A stretch of DNA of 64,000 bases, from contig JADWOT020001867.1 in assembly GCA_036345935.2 (NCBI GenBank), positions 1-64,000 on the forward strand, read 5' to 3'. Under the pieces are notes generated by a model that was not told where the DNA came from, ran no database searches, and worked only from the letters and a program-made list of their open reading frames with translations. Positions 32,700-45,396 of the stretch are shown piece after piece. Numbering within the stretch: position 1 is the stretch's first letter; the number at the start of each line of letters is the position of its first letter. The stretch is from Taenia hydatigena. Its lineage: Eukaryota; Platyhelminthes; Cestoda; Cyclophyllidea; Taeniidae. The position numbers were made by a program, and so were the translations under genes.

Positions 32700-35240
32700 A
32701 ATAATAACTGGAGAATCACAAGGTTCTTTTACACCAAGCCATGGAGCCCCAAGAGGTCTATGCTACGTTAAAATGTTTATTGTGAAGCATACCCACTATC
32801 AAAAGCCCCCGCAAAATTGGTTTTACCGGTACTTTTGTTAATCACGGACTCTTTTTACATACCCTATCTGCTTCGAGCCATGAGAATTATTTTCTGCTTT
32901 AACTGGCATTGACGTCAGATGGGCTCCATAAGTCAAGTTGTCCCAATTTAATTATTTGGGAATGATGTTGATTAAGATATTACATGCTTCAGTAAATGTC
33001 TTTATTTAAAAACGGATGCTTCCGAACCACTATGAATAATGGGTAAAATATCACAGCTACTACTTGAAGGTCCCAAGTTGCACCTGCTTTTGGGGCGTTC
33101 ATTGCAACGACTTTGGTCCCTAAGTAGGGCCAAAATTAATTAAGCACACAAAGGCTTAAGATTTTAAGAATAGAACGTTGTAAGAAAAGTCGGCAGCCAT
33201 TGCACGCTGAATCCCTCTGCCTAAATTTTACTTTCAATGCCGCTTGCTCTAATCTTGGCTTTGAATGCATTGCGTGGAGGTTAACGGCGTAAAATATTGC
33301 CTCATAAACAATGTGAGCACTGCTTAATGACATGCATGTAGAAGTACAATCCTAAATATTAGGTGGCCGCTTAGTAGAATATAGCAGCAAGCCATTAAGT
33401 GATTTACCACAGAGCATTAATCTTGGTTTGGGTAACACCCTCATCCCACTTTCCTTCCTTATCCAGACAGAAGCCCGATAATATCAAATCTGTAGCCACT
33501 CGTAAGTGCATTCAGGGCAGAGCACAGTTGCGCTATGTAAATAATGCACCAATCATGTTCTCACGTAACCTATTGCTCATCCTGCAGCTTCAGCTCGGAA
33601 TACCTTCATCCCATTTACCTCGAAGCTCACCACTACTGTTCCGATGATTGAGGAAGTCTCGCGAGAACGAGTGGATACACGTCAGTTACTTTTGTCTAAC
33701 AGGAAAATCTAATAAACATTTATGACAGTCTCACCTTTTTCGATAACAGTTTTTGGTGCTGCTCTATGTCTGACCCCATCACATGACCTTGACAATGGTT
33801 TTACTTCTTTCTACGTATGCATACTCCATCTTCGCATCCAACAGGATGTTATCTTTGAAAATGTGCACTTTGCTGTAATGCGCTATTAACTGCGCGCAGA
33901 GTTTTATATTATGGACAGTTCATTTACTTTTAAAATTAAGCATCCTTCAATTGTCAACTCAGCCTCTTAGTGGTACGCTTTATTGCATTTTCAAGGACCG
34001 CACACAACACCGGTGATGACAGTGAGGATAAAGTTCCAGCAGCGTGGACTCAAATTGACTCCTGCGGGATTACAGTTCATGAAGTGGCACTAAGTTCCTA
34101 CGGTCCTCTCTTGCCTGATCAACACTCCTTCTTCCTTTATTGCTTGCTTGCTGATTCTTCATTCGCTTCCACCTTTACTGCGAAAAGTAAATACAAGACT
34201 GCACCTCAATGACGCATTGAACCCCACCCGGCAGCAACTGCAATGAACTGACACGCCCTTGTCGTTAAAACAGCATATAAATGCAAGAGAATGTGATTGC
34301 ATGGCAAACGACAGGGACCGCTCATTCATTTCGACATCACGAGATTACCAAAGGCCAAGTTTAAGGAAGGGTTGGCAAATCGTCAATGTCTACGCTGATA
34401 TAGCAAGCATCTTCTTAATGAATCGCCCTTCGAAGCGGGCAATGTAGAGTTATATCATTTGCATCCAGATTTCTGCCATATCGGGTCCCATGGAATGCCC
34501 AGAACTGGGGTGTTCACTGCTGCTCTAAATCAGTAGAATCTTAGTTATGCATGCCACTCAAATAATTTTAGCTAAGATCATGAGCAAAAAAATCATTGAC
34601 GTGCTTTGGCAGCTAACTAAGTCACATCGAATGCAAAGTGCCGAATAATGAGGTGGCTTTGTCGACATCCACTCTTCTTCTTGTCCTTGCTCCCATTCCA
34701 TCACCTACTTGATTAATTTCAGCGTATTTCACCCTCTTTACTTCGCGATAATTGTAGAACTTTGGCAGGACCGACTAGCAAATCCAAACAGAAACGTAAT
34801 GGACTAGAATTACAGCACTTGTCGGCATCCTATGACAGCTATTTAATTTACATCGGCAACAACCAATAAGTTACGCCGGCAGATTTCGCTATGAAATAAT
34901 TTCATAAAACACTCTTGCAGGCGATGCAAACATCACGCCTATGATAAGCCTCAAAGCTTTCACTGTAGAAGAACCTATTGTAGAAGTAATTGGATAGGAT
35001 GAATCGAGTCCATTAGTTTAGCAATTCATCCTTTTGGTCTAAAAGCTACAGCTTTGGAATCCTGCACAAATTTCTCACTACCGCCACCGATGCGAAGTTA
35101 CGTCTAAAACAATTTGTAACATTAATGGCGAATTTGCAATTTGAATACAATGTTTAAAGTTAGGCGAATTTATTTTTATAAAGCTGTGTTTTGCTTTGAT
35201 ATCGAATTATCCAGAACACTAAGTGGTAACTGGCAACAAA
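32700..35240. other. No supported gene
   Basis: Two plus-strand frames near 33.97-34.21 and 34.30-34.45 kb (MANDRDRSFISTSRDYQRPS) have reasonable composition but no clear splice sites. I left them unannotated. Confidence 0.3.
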
Positions 35241-35465
35241 ATGGTTGCGATTTCGTCCTGCAATTTCTGCAAGTCTTCAGTTGACTATAATTTATCTACT
35301 GCGCCAGTCGAAGAAATCTCAAACGTTATGGATAAAATAAAGGAAGACTTATGTTTTCTTAATAATTTAATGAGTTTGTTGGGAACCCACGTAACCGAGA
35401 TGCTTGAAAAAAATACTAATATATCATGTTTTAGCATCCTAAAGAGTAAAGCAATGCATTTATGA
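35241..35465 (+). CDS. Unrecognised helical open frame
   Basis: An ATG-started frame of 74 residues carries a likely helical centre (TAPVEEISNVMDKIKEDLCF then LNNLMSLLGTHVTEMLEKN). Composition is protein-like, with no stop for 75 codons in AT-rich DNA. There are no splice sites, promoter or poly(A) signal nearby. It could be an exon or chance. Confidence 0.2.
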   Translation: MVAISSCNFCKSSVDYNLSTAPVEEISNVMDKIKEDLCFLNNLMSLLGTHVTEMLEKNTNISCFSILKSKAMHL

Positions 35466-35499
35466 GTAGCACCCAAAAAAGTACTTATGCATAGAATCA

Positions 35500-37951
35500 A
35501 GTGCTGCTAAATTATGTTTAGTAAAAGGCTAATAGCTGATATCGTTGAAAAACTCCTGATCGTAAATCAAGAATTGTAACATTAAAGCGATCCATTTATA
35601 ATGCATTTCCGTCCAGCGAGTTGTTACATCAAAAAGAACTAAGCTATCGTCAATTAGAGATAAGTAAGGTTGCCTGGCAACATGTACTAAAAAGTTACGA
35701 AAGCTGAGGGCTTGCAAAAATGCAGTCCACTGAGAGTATCACAATCAAAGGATGCCAATTTTTAATGCTGATCTACAGTACATTACGAATTCTAACCACA
35801 CAGCGTCCGTAGAGCCATCAACATTAGGCACAATTCTCGCGTGTGAGTTCATATTTCTGCTTTAGCAGTCGAGAGACTTCCTGCGCTCTCATCGCGAAGG
35901 GAGATGGAAAGAGCAACAGATTCGCGTGCAAGAGCACAACACAATGAATTCTTATTTGATCACTTCCTCAACTAAGCGTAATCTATTAATGATAAACAGA
36001 CTTCGTAGCAGAATCTCGGTATGTGAGAAATCATTTTTGTTGTTGGAAAGACCTGTAAAGTGGTGAGAAATGATTTCAACTTACCAAAATCGGTCCCAGA
36101 GTGTGTGCAGAATTTGTCAAATAAGCTGCCAAATGAAATATACATTTGCCGAATCTGATAAATTTTATGAACTAATCTAAATTAAACGAGAGAAACATCA
36201 TTTGCGGAACCTCGTTTTACCCTTCGAAATAAGGTAAGTCTGAGGCGAACTCAACGAGCCATAAAATAGGAACGCTAAGCTGGGCATTGCTAACTACAAC
36301 ACAATGAATACTAGATCCCTTACATAACTTTTAACTTCCATGAGGTCCTTCATTGGTAAAGGAGAAACAAGTCCAAGTTAGAGGGAGTGATGTTGGAGTT
36401 AAGGAAAGCGTGTCAAGCCTTAAAGGATGCATGCTATTTTTAAAAATAATCGTATATTCTTTTTAAAATATGGCTAATAGGAATAAAAATATTCAGAGCA
36501 CTTATATGTATGGGTTGAGCCCTTCTGGATGGCTGGCTTTTACTTTGATAACGATAGTGAAGTTTTGGACTCCGCCTGTTTTCATCCTGAGGTTGTCTTG
36601 ACTAGAATAAGAAGAAAAAGAAGATTTACTTCGGCTTCATCGCATATACTAAGTGGATGTAAAATCCCCCGACGACCTAGAATTTAAAACCGATTTCGTC
36701 GAGAAGCTTGACTATCAACCTTAGACGGGCAGGAAGGTAATTCTGACTCGGAGCCTGTACTTAACTAGCATGAGTTCGTGAATAATTAATGTATTCCTCG
36801 CAAATAAGAGCAACGAGCATTTAATGGCTTTGTAGAACCACGGATTTTGCACTGATCCTGAACTCTTTATAAGCAGTCCTATGTGCTGCTTTTTTCTGGA
36901 ATGACTTGATGGATTGGACAGAATGCATCAAGACTTGGATTTATGCTGACAGGCGCATGCCGTCTTTTGACCATTTTTGACACCGACGGCTGCTAAACAC
37001 CCTAAATACGCATTGAGAATAAAGCTTTCTGTACATGCTAATTCTTAACTTTGATGTCCTTTTCGAAACGGCACAACAGCTATTTTCTGCCATCATCCCC
37101 ATTAACGGTGTGTAGGTTATGCCCATGCACAAAACAAAGATGCACCAGAGCGGTGGTTTGTCTTAGAGACTTGCCTTCGCGATGCCATTTCAATCATCTG
37201 GATGCTTCACACAGTAATCGGGCTTAGGCGTGTGCTCAATTAAACCTCATTACTTAGGTATTAAGTTTAAAGTTAGCCTATTATTTCAAAAAGTAGGCTA
37301 TGATCACAAAGTAAAGGACAATGGTGTGAAGATTATTTGCCGATAAAGGCACGCACCATTAATTATTTAAAAATACATGAACTACTGAAGTTTGCTGGTG
37401 AGAATTTGGTAAAATGAGATCTCAAAGCAAGATTGACCCTTTTCTTGAATTTTTCATTAGATGATCAATTAGCTAGGGAATTTTTATTGCAGATTCGATT
37501 CCTTAACAGACGAGTAATATGGTGAGAGATCAACTAACACTTGATCCAAGTGCAACCCAGCTGGATTCTCACCTTAGCGGCACGTCCTGTGGGACATCAC
37601 CTATATGCGCAAACCTTAACGCAATACACATTCCTTCTGCACTAATTTTACTTTAATTTTTTGTATTTAGAGTATGATGGAAAGAGAGGCTCTGAACATC
37701 CTGTAATTTTGAGAAACCAATATTCAATAAAGAACTGTGAATAAGGAATGCAAATATTTTTTGGGTTTAAAGCTATTTCTATATTTTTGCTAGAAGCTCA
37801 ACGTTTCAGGATGCGACTGATGTTTACAGATACGTTTTCAGTTAAAGAGGCATTAATCGCAAAAATTAGATGAAATGGGAGGCAGGGCTTATGGAATGGT
37901 TGCTAGCATACTTGATACATCAAAACTAAGACATGGACCATCTAAACAAAC
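35500..37951. other. No supported gene
   Basis: AT-rich sequence with a few frames of 60-65 codons. No repeat or RNA gene was recognised. Confidence 0.4.
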
Positions 37952-38104
37952 TTTTCGCAGAAGTAGGCGCAAGAATTTTGAAGTCTTGCTTGGAAGCCAA
38001 GCTGTTAAGTGGCAACCAATGCCAGACATCATAAAGTGAGTATCCGTATGCCCGCGATCCAGCCATCTCGGCTCATAGGTCTTCACAGACGTAGTGGACA
38101 TCAT
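37952..38104 (-). CDS. Candidate exon
   Basis: From an ATG on the minus strand the frame reads TSVKTYEPRWLDRGHTDTHF then MMSGIGCHLTAWLPSKTSKF to a donor-like AAAA|gtttgt. Composition is coding-like. The opposite strand is not open over this span. No partner exon was assigned, and the product is unrecognised. Confidence 0.25.
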
Positions 38105-39279
38105 TTTCAGCTACCATCACGTTACTCCTCGGATCACGCTCTCCCTGCCATTTTCCTTCTAGCAAAATGATTTAGACGTCGAGGGTGTTGAGTGGTTCTT
38201 TTCCGAGATTACCAATGACATGACCGTTTGACAGTCTATCTAGCATCTCATCTGTTGTGACGCTGGAATGTGTACTGCAAACAATTACATCTACTGCCAG
38301 ACTTCCTGCCTTGAATTTAATAATCTCTCAGTTCGAAAGTAATTTTTGCCTAGCGTGCGATTGAAGGCAACGTCACTATCATTCTCAGTGTTAAAGGCTA
38401 TTTTTACGAATGTCAAAGGTGTAGACAGCGATCCTTTTGTCAATCACGTAGAATTGAATGCGTAGTATAGTGAGCACTTGACAGCCAGACCTACTCATTG
38501 TAAGGATGCATTTGATGTCACCTTCAGTCGCGCCGCTACCACTTGGGTCATTTATCTACCAATGCTGAAAAAACACTCAATTCCAAAATTAAATTTAGGC
38601 CGAAGTGTGGATAAATATCATTCCAACGACATGAGTTCAACCAGGCGATCAAGAGATTTCATGTCAGTGTGACTGAATTTCCGTTCACTGTAAGAGATGT
38701 GCCTGAATCTTCGTCTTCCTAGGTTCATCAACGCTAAATCACGACTTTATTTACGACTAAAGTCTAAAGATATACACCGTAAATCGATTTGTGGTCTCAA
38801 AGAATCATAGGCTTTAACGTGCCATCAGATGGCCGGTCTCTTACCCATGCTTAATGTTCGTGTACAATGCATGTTTTGGAACTTCATTTGGAAAGTCAGC
38901 TGTCAAAATGATTACTAGAAGGTCAGTTCCGTCGAACCAAGTCAGAAAGCAATTTAGTTTGAGCTTGAACATGCGGCAGGCACTACTCGAGGACATTTGT
39001 CTAAGGTTCCTTCCATGTTCCATGTCGCATAATTTGATGGGAGTTGTACATTGACTGCGCGATGACGTGGACCAACATGAGGACCAAAAAAGAGCCTTTG
39101 CCATTGCTGTCCTTCAAGAGATAGCAAGTAGCTCTCACATCCATAGATGCGACGGCACCTTCTGGCTCTTTCCATCCGTACACACTTTGCGTGTTTTTGG
39201 AGCATAGACAGTAGAATGATTGTATTGACTAAAACGAGATGTAACTTTAGGTTTGAATGAGAATTGCAACATGCAGAAA

Positions 39280-39483
39280 TCATTTCCATCGAAACCGCCG
39301 AGTGCGATTGAGACGAAAATGACGACCGGGCAGGCAGATTGGAACTATGTTTCTTAAGCGCACCTCATTCTCAATTTTTTTGTAAGGAACCAACACGCAT
39401 TCTTTTGAAGTAGGTTGGCAACAGTAGAAGTTGTCGTTCACTTGCTTTAATTCCGCAAACAAACGATTGAAGTTGTGCCTCAT
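39280..39483 (-). CDS. Candidate first exon or small protein, unrecognised
   Basis: The ATG at 39483 (A at -3) opens 67 codons. The first 40 are the most protein-like (MRHNFNRLFAELKQVNDNFY then CCQPTSKECVLVPYKKIENE) and end exactly at a donor-like GAG|gtgcgc (39364). The rest is basic and may be intron read through. No downstream exon was placed with confidence, although minus-strand frames continue to 38.84 kb. Confidence 0.3.
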   Translation of the reverse strand: MRHNFNRLFAELKQVNDNFYCCQPTSKECVLVPYKKIENEVRLRNIVPICLPGRHFRLNRTRRFRWK

Positions 39484-40062
39484 TTTAAAGGGTTTCTTAC
39501 ATAAATCCTTTACAAATTCAACTCTAACAGAAAAAGAACAAAATTTTACGCAGAAAACCCGATTTTTAGTGTTTACTGCGAATGCAGGGAATCCCTTCTG
39601 CTGAATAGTAAGTTAAATGACCAATCGAATCCTCAAAAGATTGGTGAGAAAAGCCTTAGTTGAACTCCTTCAGCAATGAAGACAATACTCACAGAGGAAT
39701 GCAACGGTTAGATTAATAGCATTTCGTTAGCCCATACTTAAAGCGTATCCAAGTTTATTCGCATCACGCGATGAGCTGCTTGACATCGGCAATGGCCCTG
39801 TCATTATAGGTCACCACGATAAACGAACGACGTCGCTGTTAGCGCAAGATATGCTGCTGTTCAGTCATACTGCTTTAACATTTACGCGAAATTCCCGAAG
39901 AATCTTGCATCCGAAACTAGGAGCATTGGACTTTTATAAAAAAGGTTTTGGCTTTCCTTAGACAACGCCTGTGTATCAAGGAGTTCAAAAGTCTAGTCAA
40001 AGAATAGGATACATTCCGACCAGATGGAGAGCTCACACACAAGAAAAGGAGCAATGGACAAA

Positions 40063-40640
40063 TCAAATGGACCACAAATCGTAAGTGAGTGGCCAAAGGC
40101 TCAAGTTGAATTTAGCATGCCTTTCGTGATATCCACGGTATGAATGGCGGAGGTGAGGATTAATGATTTCAAAGTTGGCGAAGAGCTCATCAATCCTCTT
40201 GCCTGTTAGTTTTGCCTGTGCCATATCCTTGTAGTTCGGTGATACTGCCATCAACCGACGCACACCATGCCTGTCACGGATGCCTCAAAGACCGCCTACC
40301 AGCAATATGTGCACACTGTAAGCAGCAGCAGCAGCGGCCAGCAGAGTTGACGTCTTTGAAGAGCTAGAGGCGCTTCACACCAGCATTGTTTAGGCGTCTG
40401 CTGTGACTGTGTGTGAGACGGGCTATGAAGAATTTGCGTACAAGTGTGGACGCGTTTGGCGAACAGCTTGCCATGAACCGACGTGTGTGCAGCCAAGCGC
40501 GCGCAGTGGCATGACCGTACATGATGCATGCCACGAGAATGCCCAGACTCCAGACATCCGCCTTTGTTGCGAGGACCAACTTATCTTAGGTGTCATAAAG
40601 ATGGATGCCTCGGTGAAGCCTATCGTATCAGGAGGTCCCG
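40063..40640 (-). pseudogene. Protein-kinase fragment, minus-strand copy
   Basis: The minus strand reads LVLATKADVWSLGILVACIM, matching the kinase subdomain IX signature (DVWSLG), with weak APE-like text upstream interrupted by two stops (about 40595 and 40625). Downstream frames change, and 40063-40263 reads GKRIDELFANFEIINPHLRH. No intact catalytic loop is present. A related fragment lies in opposite orientation at 40930-41574. Confidence 0.5.
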
Positions 40641-40929
40641 TCTCTCGAGGCAGGTTAGGCAGACGGCTAGTTGTTTAGACATAAGGAGACGTCAACACTT
40701 TCGACCCGTGTAAGTCGGCGTGTGATTCACACCCATGGGGTGAATGTGCCTAAGTGAGAAGGTGCAACATCTGCTCCTTAGACAAATCAAGGGAATTCTG
40801 CTTCCACCTCTCCCTAAGAGGGTGCCATATGAAAGCAGAATCGAGTCGACTGCTGATGCAATTAACAGGACTCCAAAATAGCCCCAACACAATAAATGCA
40901 ACAATTTTCGTCGCAGTCTAAATATCGCT

Positions 40930-41574
40930 TTGGGAATCTCAAAGCTATGGCCAAATTGGTGTCGTTCAGACTTGATATTTGGCCTCCATTTGGTGCCAAT
41001 TTTTGAACAATGGTCGAATCAGGCATGCGTGATGTCTAAGACACATCTTTATCCTTCCCGTACCTTCAATGTTGACGCAATGCCATTAATGGGTTTCAAG
41101 TGCTATAAGGTGGATCCGACTTGCAGGATCTCGTCTCACTTGTTGGCTACCTCGGTAAAATTGTATCGCAATTTTACAGCTGAGATTATTTGTGGTCTAG
41201 AACGCCTTTACGTCATGCGCATCGTCTACTTAGACGTCAAGCCCAACAATGTGCTTATCGTTGATTCAGATTACATTTTAATTGCAGATTTCGGTCACTC
41301 ATAAGACAGGTCTCGAGAGTTGAGACCTCCCAAAAAGACTGACCTTACCAGGGCACTCTTCTTCATAACACCCGAGATAAAGGATGAGCTCGCAATTACG
41401 ACGAAGGCGTATGCCCGGAGACCGAGCATCCTCGTGGCTTGCAATATGCGCTCATGCCACTGCGTGCGATGCTACTCGTCGCAGACATTGCAGCACAAAT
41501 GTCGCACCCTTCTAAAATTCGAAAGTTGTGCGCCAGAGTGCCAAGAAATAGTGATTACACCTCTGCTCGAGTGA
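40930..41574 (+). pseudogene. Protein-kinase fragment, plus-strand copy
   Basis: The frame to 41304 ends with AEIICGLERLYVMRIVYLDV then KPNNVLIVDSDYILIADFGH: a kinase catalytic loop (Y-x-D-x-KPNN-x-L) and DFG. The usual HRD Arg is Leu. A stop follows DFGHS, and the next frame (41320-41574) continues TPEIKDELAITTKAYARRPS, where the minus-strand copy has intact DVWSLG. A stop and loss of subdomain IX make it a pseudogene. It pairs with 40400-40640 at about 70% identity. Confidence 0.55.
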
Positions 41575-42330
41575 TTCGGACGAGCATGTTGTTCTCTCGT
41601 AGAGCACAGAGCACAACGCAATTGTTTCACAAGCAGACGATTTTTGAAGTCCAAGTCAATATCGTAGTGAACTATTCATCTTCCTTTAGCATATTAGACT
41701 TCTCAAGTCCTATGTTTTGTATCACTGCAACCTCATTTTTCTCCTCTCAACTGACCTCAGAAGCCGAGGTCACCGCTAAGTAGTTTTGAGTAAGCCGATA
41801 AAATGGGATCCAGCTTTCTACTGATTCATTTCATGTGAACAGACTCCTCGAAAGTTGGCAAAGATTGTTCCAGGATTAGACTAATTAAGGTGAGTTTTTC
41901 GGCTTTAGGCATGACCAATGCTGTCGGTGCTGAAGTTTGCTGCATGGTAAGTAGCAGTCACGTGAGTGTCTAGTCCCTCCGTCCACATATTAGCCTTCGT
42001 GGTTAACACTGGTCGTCCTAAAAGAGGATGTCGTGAGAAGTTGATCCTGCGACAGTTTTAGTCCTCCCTCTCCTTAGTTTTGTCTTTGGGACGCTCTCGA
42101 ATGTAGTGCTTTGCTTACTAAAAGACATTTTAAAATACGCACTTAAACAAGTTAAATTACAAAATCTGCACATTATAAACTTAGCTGTGGATGACAATGA
42201 CCATAGATTAGTTGTAGTCATCGAGTTCTGATCCACATATACACAAGGCAAAATTTTACTCACCAAAAGTCAGTCTGCAGGAACTGCTTTGCAGACTCTA
42301 TTTTATTGCCTAATTGAGATTCATGTGCAG

Positions 42331-42422
42331 GAAAAGTCGCCGTGACCGATGGAGTAGAGACCGTAATGCGACCAAAAGCAAAGTGTTTATATACTCCGAG
42401 GGGACTCAAGATTAGCATTTGA
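42331..42422 (+). CDS. Candidate terminal exon
   Basis: After an acceptor (attcatgtgcag) the phase-1 frame reads KVAVTDGVETVMRPKAKCLY then TPRGLKISI and stops. A second frame over the same bases is also open and basic (RRDRWSRDRNATKSK), so the reading is ambiguous. No upstream partner exon was resolved. Confidence 0.25.
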
Positions 42423-42922
42423 TCGAATGTCAGCAGAGTTCATCGGAGATGCAATTGGGTTAACACTGACGGCTAATTGGGCGATGCTGTAAGCCTGTTC
42501 GCTCTCTCAGTTCGGGGCATGCACAGCTAACACGAACTCCATCTCAGCGACTGACGCTCAAAAAGCGCGAATGTATCAGCACTAACGTAACCTCGTTGCA
42601 TTTCGCTACCATCCACTTCCCTTCAAATGGCCTTCTTGCGTAGTCACTGCAAAGTGTGTTGAACTGACACACTTCCTGGCTGTGGAGTGCACCGTCTTTG
42701 TGTAGCGAAAAATTGCGACATTTTGCGCGATTTCGTTGTGTCAAGTCAAAAATAGATATTTTTAGTCTTAAACATGTCTATCAGACATTCACGGGTTAGC
42801 ATTTAAGATGTGAATATGTAAAGGAAGTCTGTTTATTGGTTAACACTGAATTTTCATTTCCAAAGATTATGGACATAGAGTTTGTTTGCATTTTTCTTTG
42901 AACACATTTTACCAACTTTTAG

Positions 42923-43101
42923 CCTCTCCTAAACTTCGTTTTGGCCATTTACGTTACACAGAGATAGAAGGGCGGATAGCGCGTTGCGGCAGAGCAAAAC
43001 ACCTCTTCCGATTAAGGAAAGCAATAATGTTGGATATGAAGGAAAGAGGCAGACTAAACTATCTCCATAGATCTAATTCTCACCCGAAATTACCGAGTTG
43101 A
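42923..43101 (+). CDS. Terminal exon of an unrecognised gene
   Basis: A textbook acceptor (ttttaccaacttttag) opens a 179-nt exon in phase 1, reading GHLRYTEIEGRIARCGRAKH then LFRLRKAIMLDMKERGRLNY and on to a TGA. An AATAAA lies about 100 nt downstream (43199-43204), as expected for a 3' end. The peptide is strongly basic. Upstream exons were not identified. Confidence 0.45.
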
Positions 43102-43198
43102 AACAATTAGCCCTGCAGTGTACTCCCTAAATCATGCGTCGGTTGCCACTCTCGCCCCAATTTTCCTACATTTAATTCCCTCTCCCCTTTGGCTGCAT

Positions 43199-43204
43199 AA
43201 TAAA
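43199..43204 (+). terminator. Poly(A) signal candidate AATAAA
   Basis: It lies 98 nt after the stop of the terminal exon at 42923-43101, in an otherwise gene-free stretch. Confidence 0.45.
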
Positions 43205-43209
43205 TGGTT

Positions 43210-44680
43210 TACACCTACCTGTGGAAGACTCTTTATAGAAATGCAGTAAGTTCTCTATTTTGTAATAACTTCCCTTGGATTGCTTCGTCACAGATTTTTG
43301 AGTAGTTGGAAATTAGTCAGTCGGTAAAGAAGTGAAACAGTCCACATTATTTTCCTAACAGTGGCGTGTCAAAGTACTAACTAAAAATGATTATTCCAGA
43401 TTTATTCCTGTTCGTAATTGCGATGGCAATTTAAAGATATAAAATAGCATGCTGGAGGTGCACGCATTTCAATTTCCTCAAAGCTAAGTGATGTTTGATC
43501 CCCTTGTACCACTAAAAGGCGACTTACACACACCGATTACTAGTGCATATGAACAATTAGGGTCGTAAGAGTGCGTTTGCTTCTTTTCTCGGCCAAAAGA
43601 GCAAAACATTTCTAGTGCGGCCAACAGCCGACTTCACCCTTCACGCAAATACCATCATACGCATTAGAGATTTCGAGTCAGTTCTTCTTCAGTCATCTTT
43701 GAATACAGCATAGGAGAGGAAAATTGACATAAGTTGCATTAGTTAGTTTGGCTCCTTATTTGGCCATCCCATCAGGTGTTTAAGTTGCAAAGCTTAATTG
43801 TGCAATCACACAGGTACATTAATTTGTTTGATTAAGGACGAGTCGGTACTTTGGACTGCAAGTTGGTTTGTTGAGACTAAATAAATTGGAATCTGGTTTA
43901 CAAATAAAAGTGACACGTGCATTTTGCAAAGCCTATAGGTTGAGCAAAGAACAGCCGGTCGAGTAATTTGACAGAGTTGGCCTTACATTTCTGCGGCCTC
44001 GTATGATGTTGTCGAAGTTACTTTGAAAGATCACTTGGCTTGTGGCAGAAATGAATTTACATAACGTTAAACAGACGCTGAAGCAGAGCCTGACAAGCAG
44101 CCAATAAACATCCTGAAGTGCTCAAGAGGTACACACCGTCGACTCCATGGATGCATGAACGCGAAATTGAAGGGATGAAAAACAGGTAGAATTGGCACTG
44201 ATGGACACATGAAATGGACGAATGCTGAATGGTTGGGTGGATGGAAGAATGGTTGAGTGCGTATGGGACATGCATTCACTGGGATAAATTTGTGCTCTAT
44301 CACTTGTACGCTGCTAGCCTCGGTACTAATTGCTGCACTGCATCGCCTACAACTCGGATTTTCATGTTAATTACAGATTTCATGCTATATTCCCGCATGC
44401 GTGTAAGCGCTACTTTTTGACTTTTCCTGACTTCTTTTGTTCCTTCGAGGCAGACAAAATTTATTAGGATCTGATTTTAACAGTCGAGTCGGATCGCATT
44501 TAGCCTACTCCATCCTAAAGACAATATCCACTGTGGACTGTGGAAATTTCCCTGTTCCCTGTGTTAGACGACAATGACCGACTAAATTGTTAGGGATTAG
44601 TCAAAAGCGATGCCCTCAAAATGAGTAAGCGAAGTCCTTGAGTACTTCTGTGCCCCTTACGAGTACCTTTACAAGTAGAA
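43210..44680. other. No supported gene
   Basis: AT-rich sequence. Minus-strand frames at 44.06-44.30 kb overlap in two phases and look like chance. Confidence 0.4.
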
Positions 44681-44927
44681 TTTGCGCCGCCAAATTTATT
44701 CACTGAAGTGGCATTTGAGATGTTTCCACTGAATAGCCTCAGTCACAGCTCCAACGCTACGTTGAAAATAATTTTCCCATTGTTAGTTCGATTTTTGCAG
44801 AGGAGGACTCTTGAATCCCCCCACGTCTGTCGCAAGTGGCATGCACTTCAAGATGCTTTTGTATTGCTCTACTGCAGAAATTTGCATTCGGACCTTTTAT
44901 TAATTGTTTTAATTCAATCCATCGACG
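44681..44927 (+). CDS. Possible F-box-type exon(s)
   Basis: The frame reads PPNLFTEVAFEMFPLNSLSH and, after an acceptor-like cgatttttgcag, RRTLESPHVCRKWHALQDAF. These resemble the two halves of an F-box (hydrophobic E-x-x-F-E-x-F, then VC+KWH-x-L), which docks substrate adaptors to SCF ubiquitin ligases. A donor, GAC|gtaaca, follows at 44928. Between the halves about 25 residues do not fit an F-box and may be intron. Identification is tentative. Confidence 0.25.
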
Positions 44928-45004
44928 TAACATAAACGGCCAGCAGCTGATACTTAGAAACTACCAGTAGTTATTGCATGAATGTGTTTTTCTTAATTTT
45001 TCAG

Positions 45005-45396
45005 CTAAAAGCGGAAGAACGTGTTTGACTTCCTCCCTTGCAATTCCTCCCGTGTCATTGGTAATAATCCGCACAGCCGAAAGCAGCAAAGTACATCCGA
45101 CGTTCTACGACCATCCGCTCGCTAATGCGCCCCTTGAAAATATCAACTTTCGTGTAGTTCCTGGGTCGCGTATAAGAATTGCAAGGTTTTTCTTAGTTCA
45201 TCTTGCTTTTCTCTCTCCTCACTCGCATCTACATTCTTCTATGCCTCCTTCTCCGCCACATTTTCGCACTGCCAGGCATCCAAACTGGGAAATCTCTGAG
45301 CAAGCCTCACAGTGCTTCTCAAAATATATGCGATTTGGTAACGTCAATCCTGACACTGTCACGTCCGTCGTCGCTGCTGCTGTTAAAGACAAATGA
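45005..45396 (+). CDS. Two-exon 3' end of an unrecognised gene
   Basis: Exon 45005-45185 follows a strong acceptor (cttaatttttcag) and reads SSKVHPTFYDHPLANAPLEN then INFRVVPGSRIRIA. A 90-nt intron leads to an exon starting at 45276 after cactgccag, in matching phase, reading HPNWEISEQASQCFSKYMRF and on to VAAAVKDK and a stop. The donor (AAG|gttttt) is weak. A separate overlapping stretch, 45393-45473, reads DEPKTCEWVILRAPAQHMMN before a good donor (gtgagt) and resembles the C-x-W-x-I-x-x-P start of a CUB domain. Which reading is real is unclear. Confidence 0.3.

Noticed and set aside
38841..39289. Overlapping minus-strand frames of 60-111 residues
   Set aside because: Three phases are open over the same DNA and no splice junction could be fixed, so no single reading was supportable.
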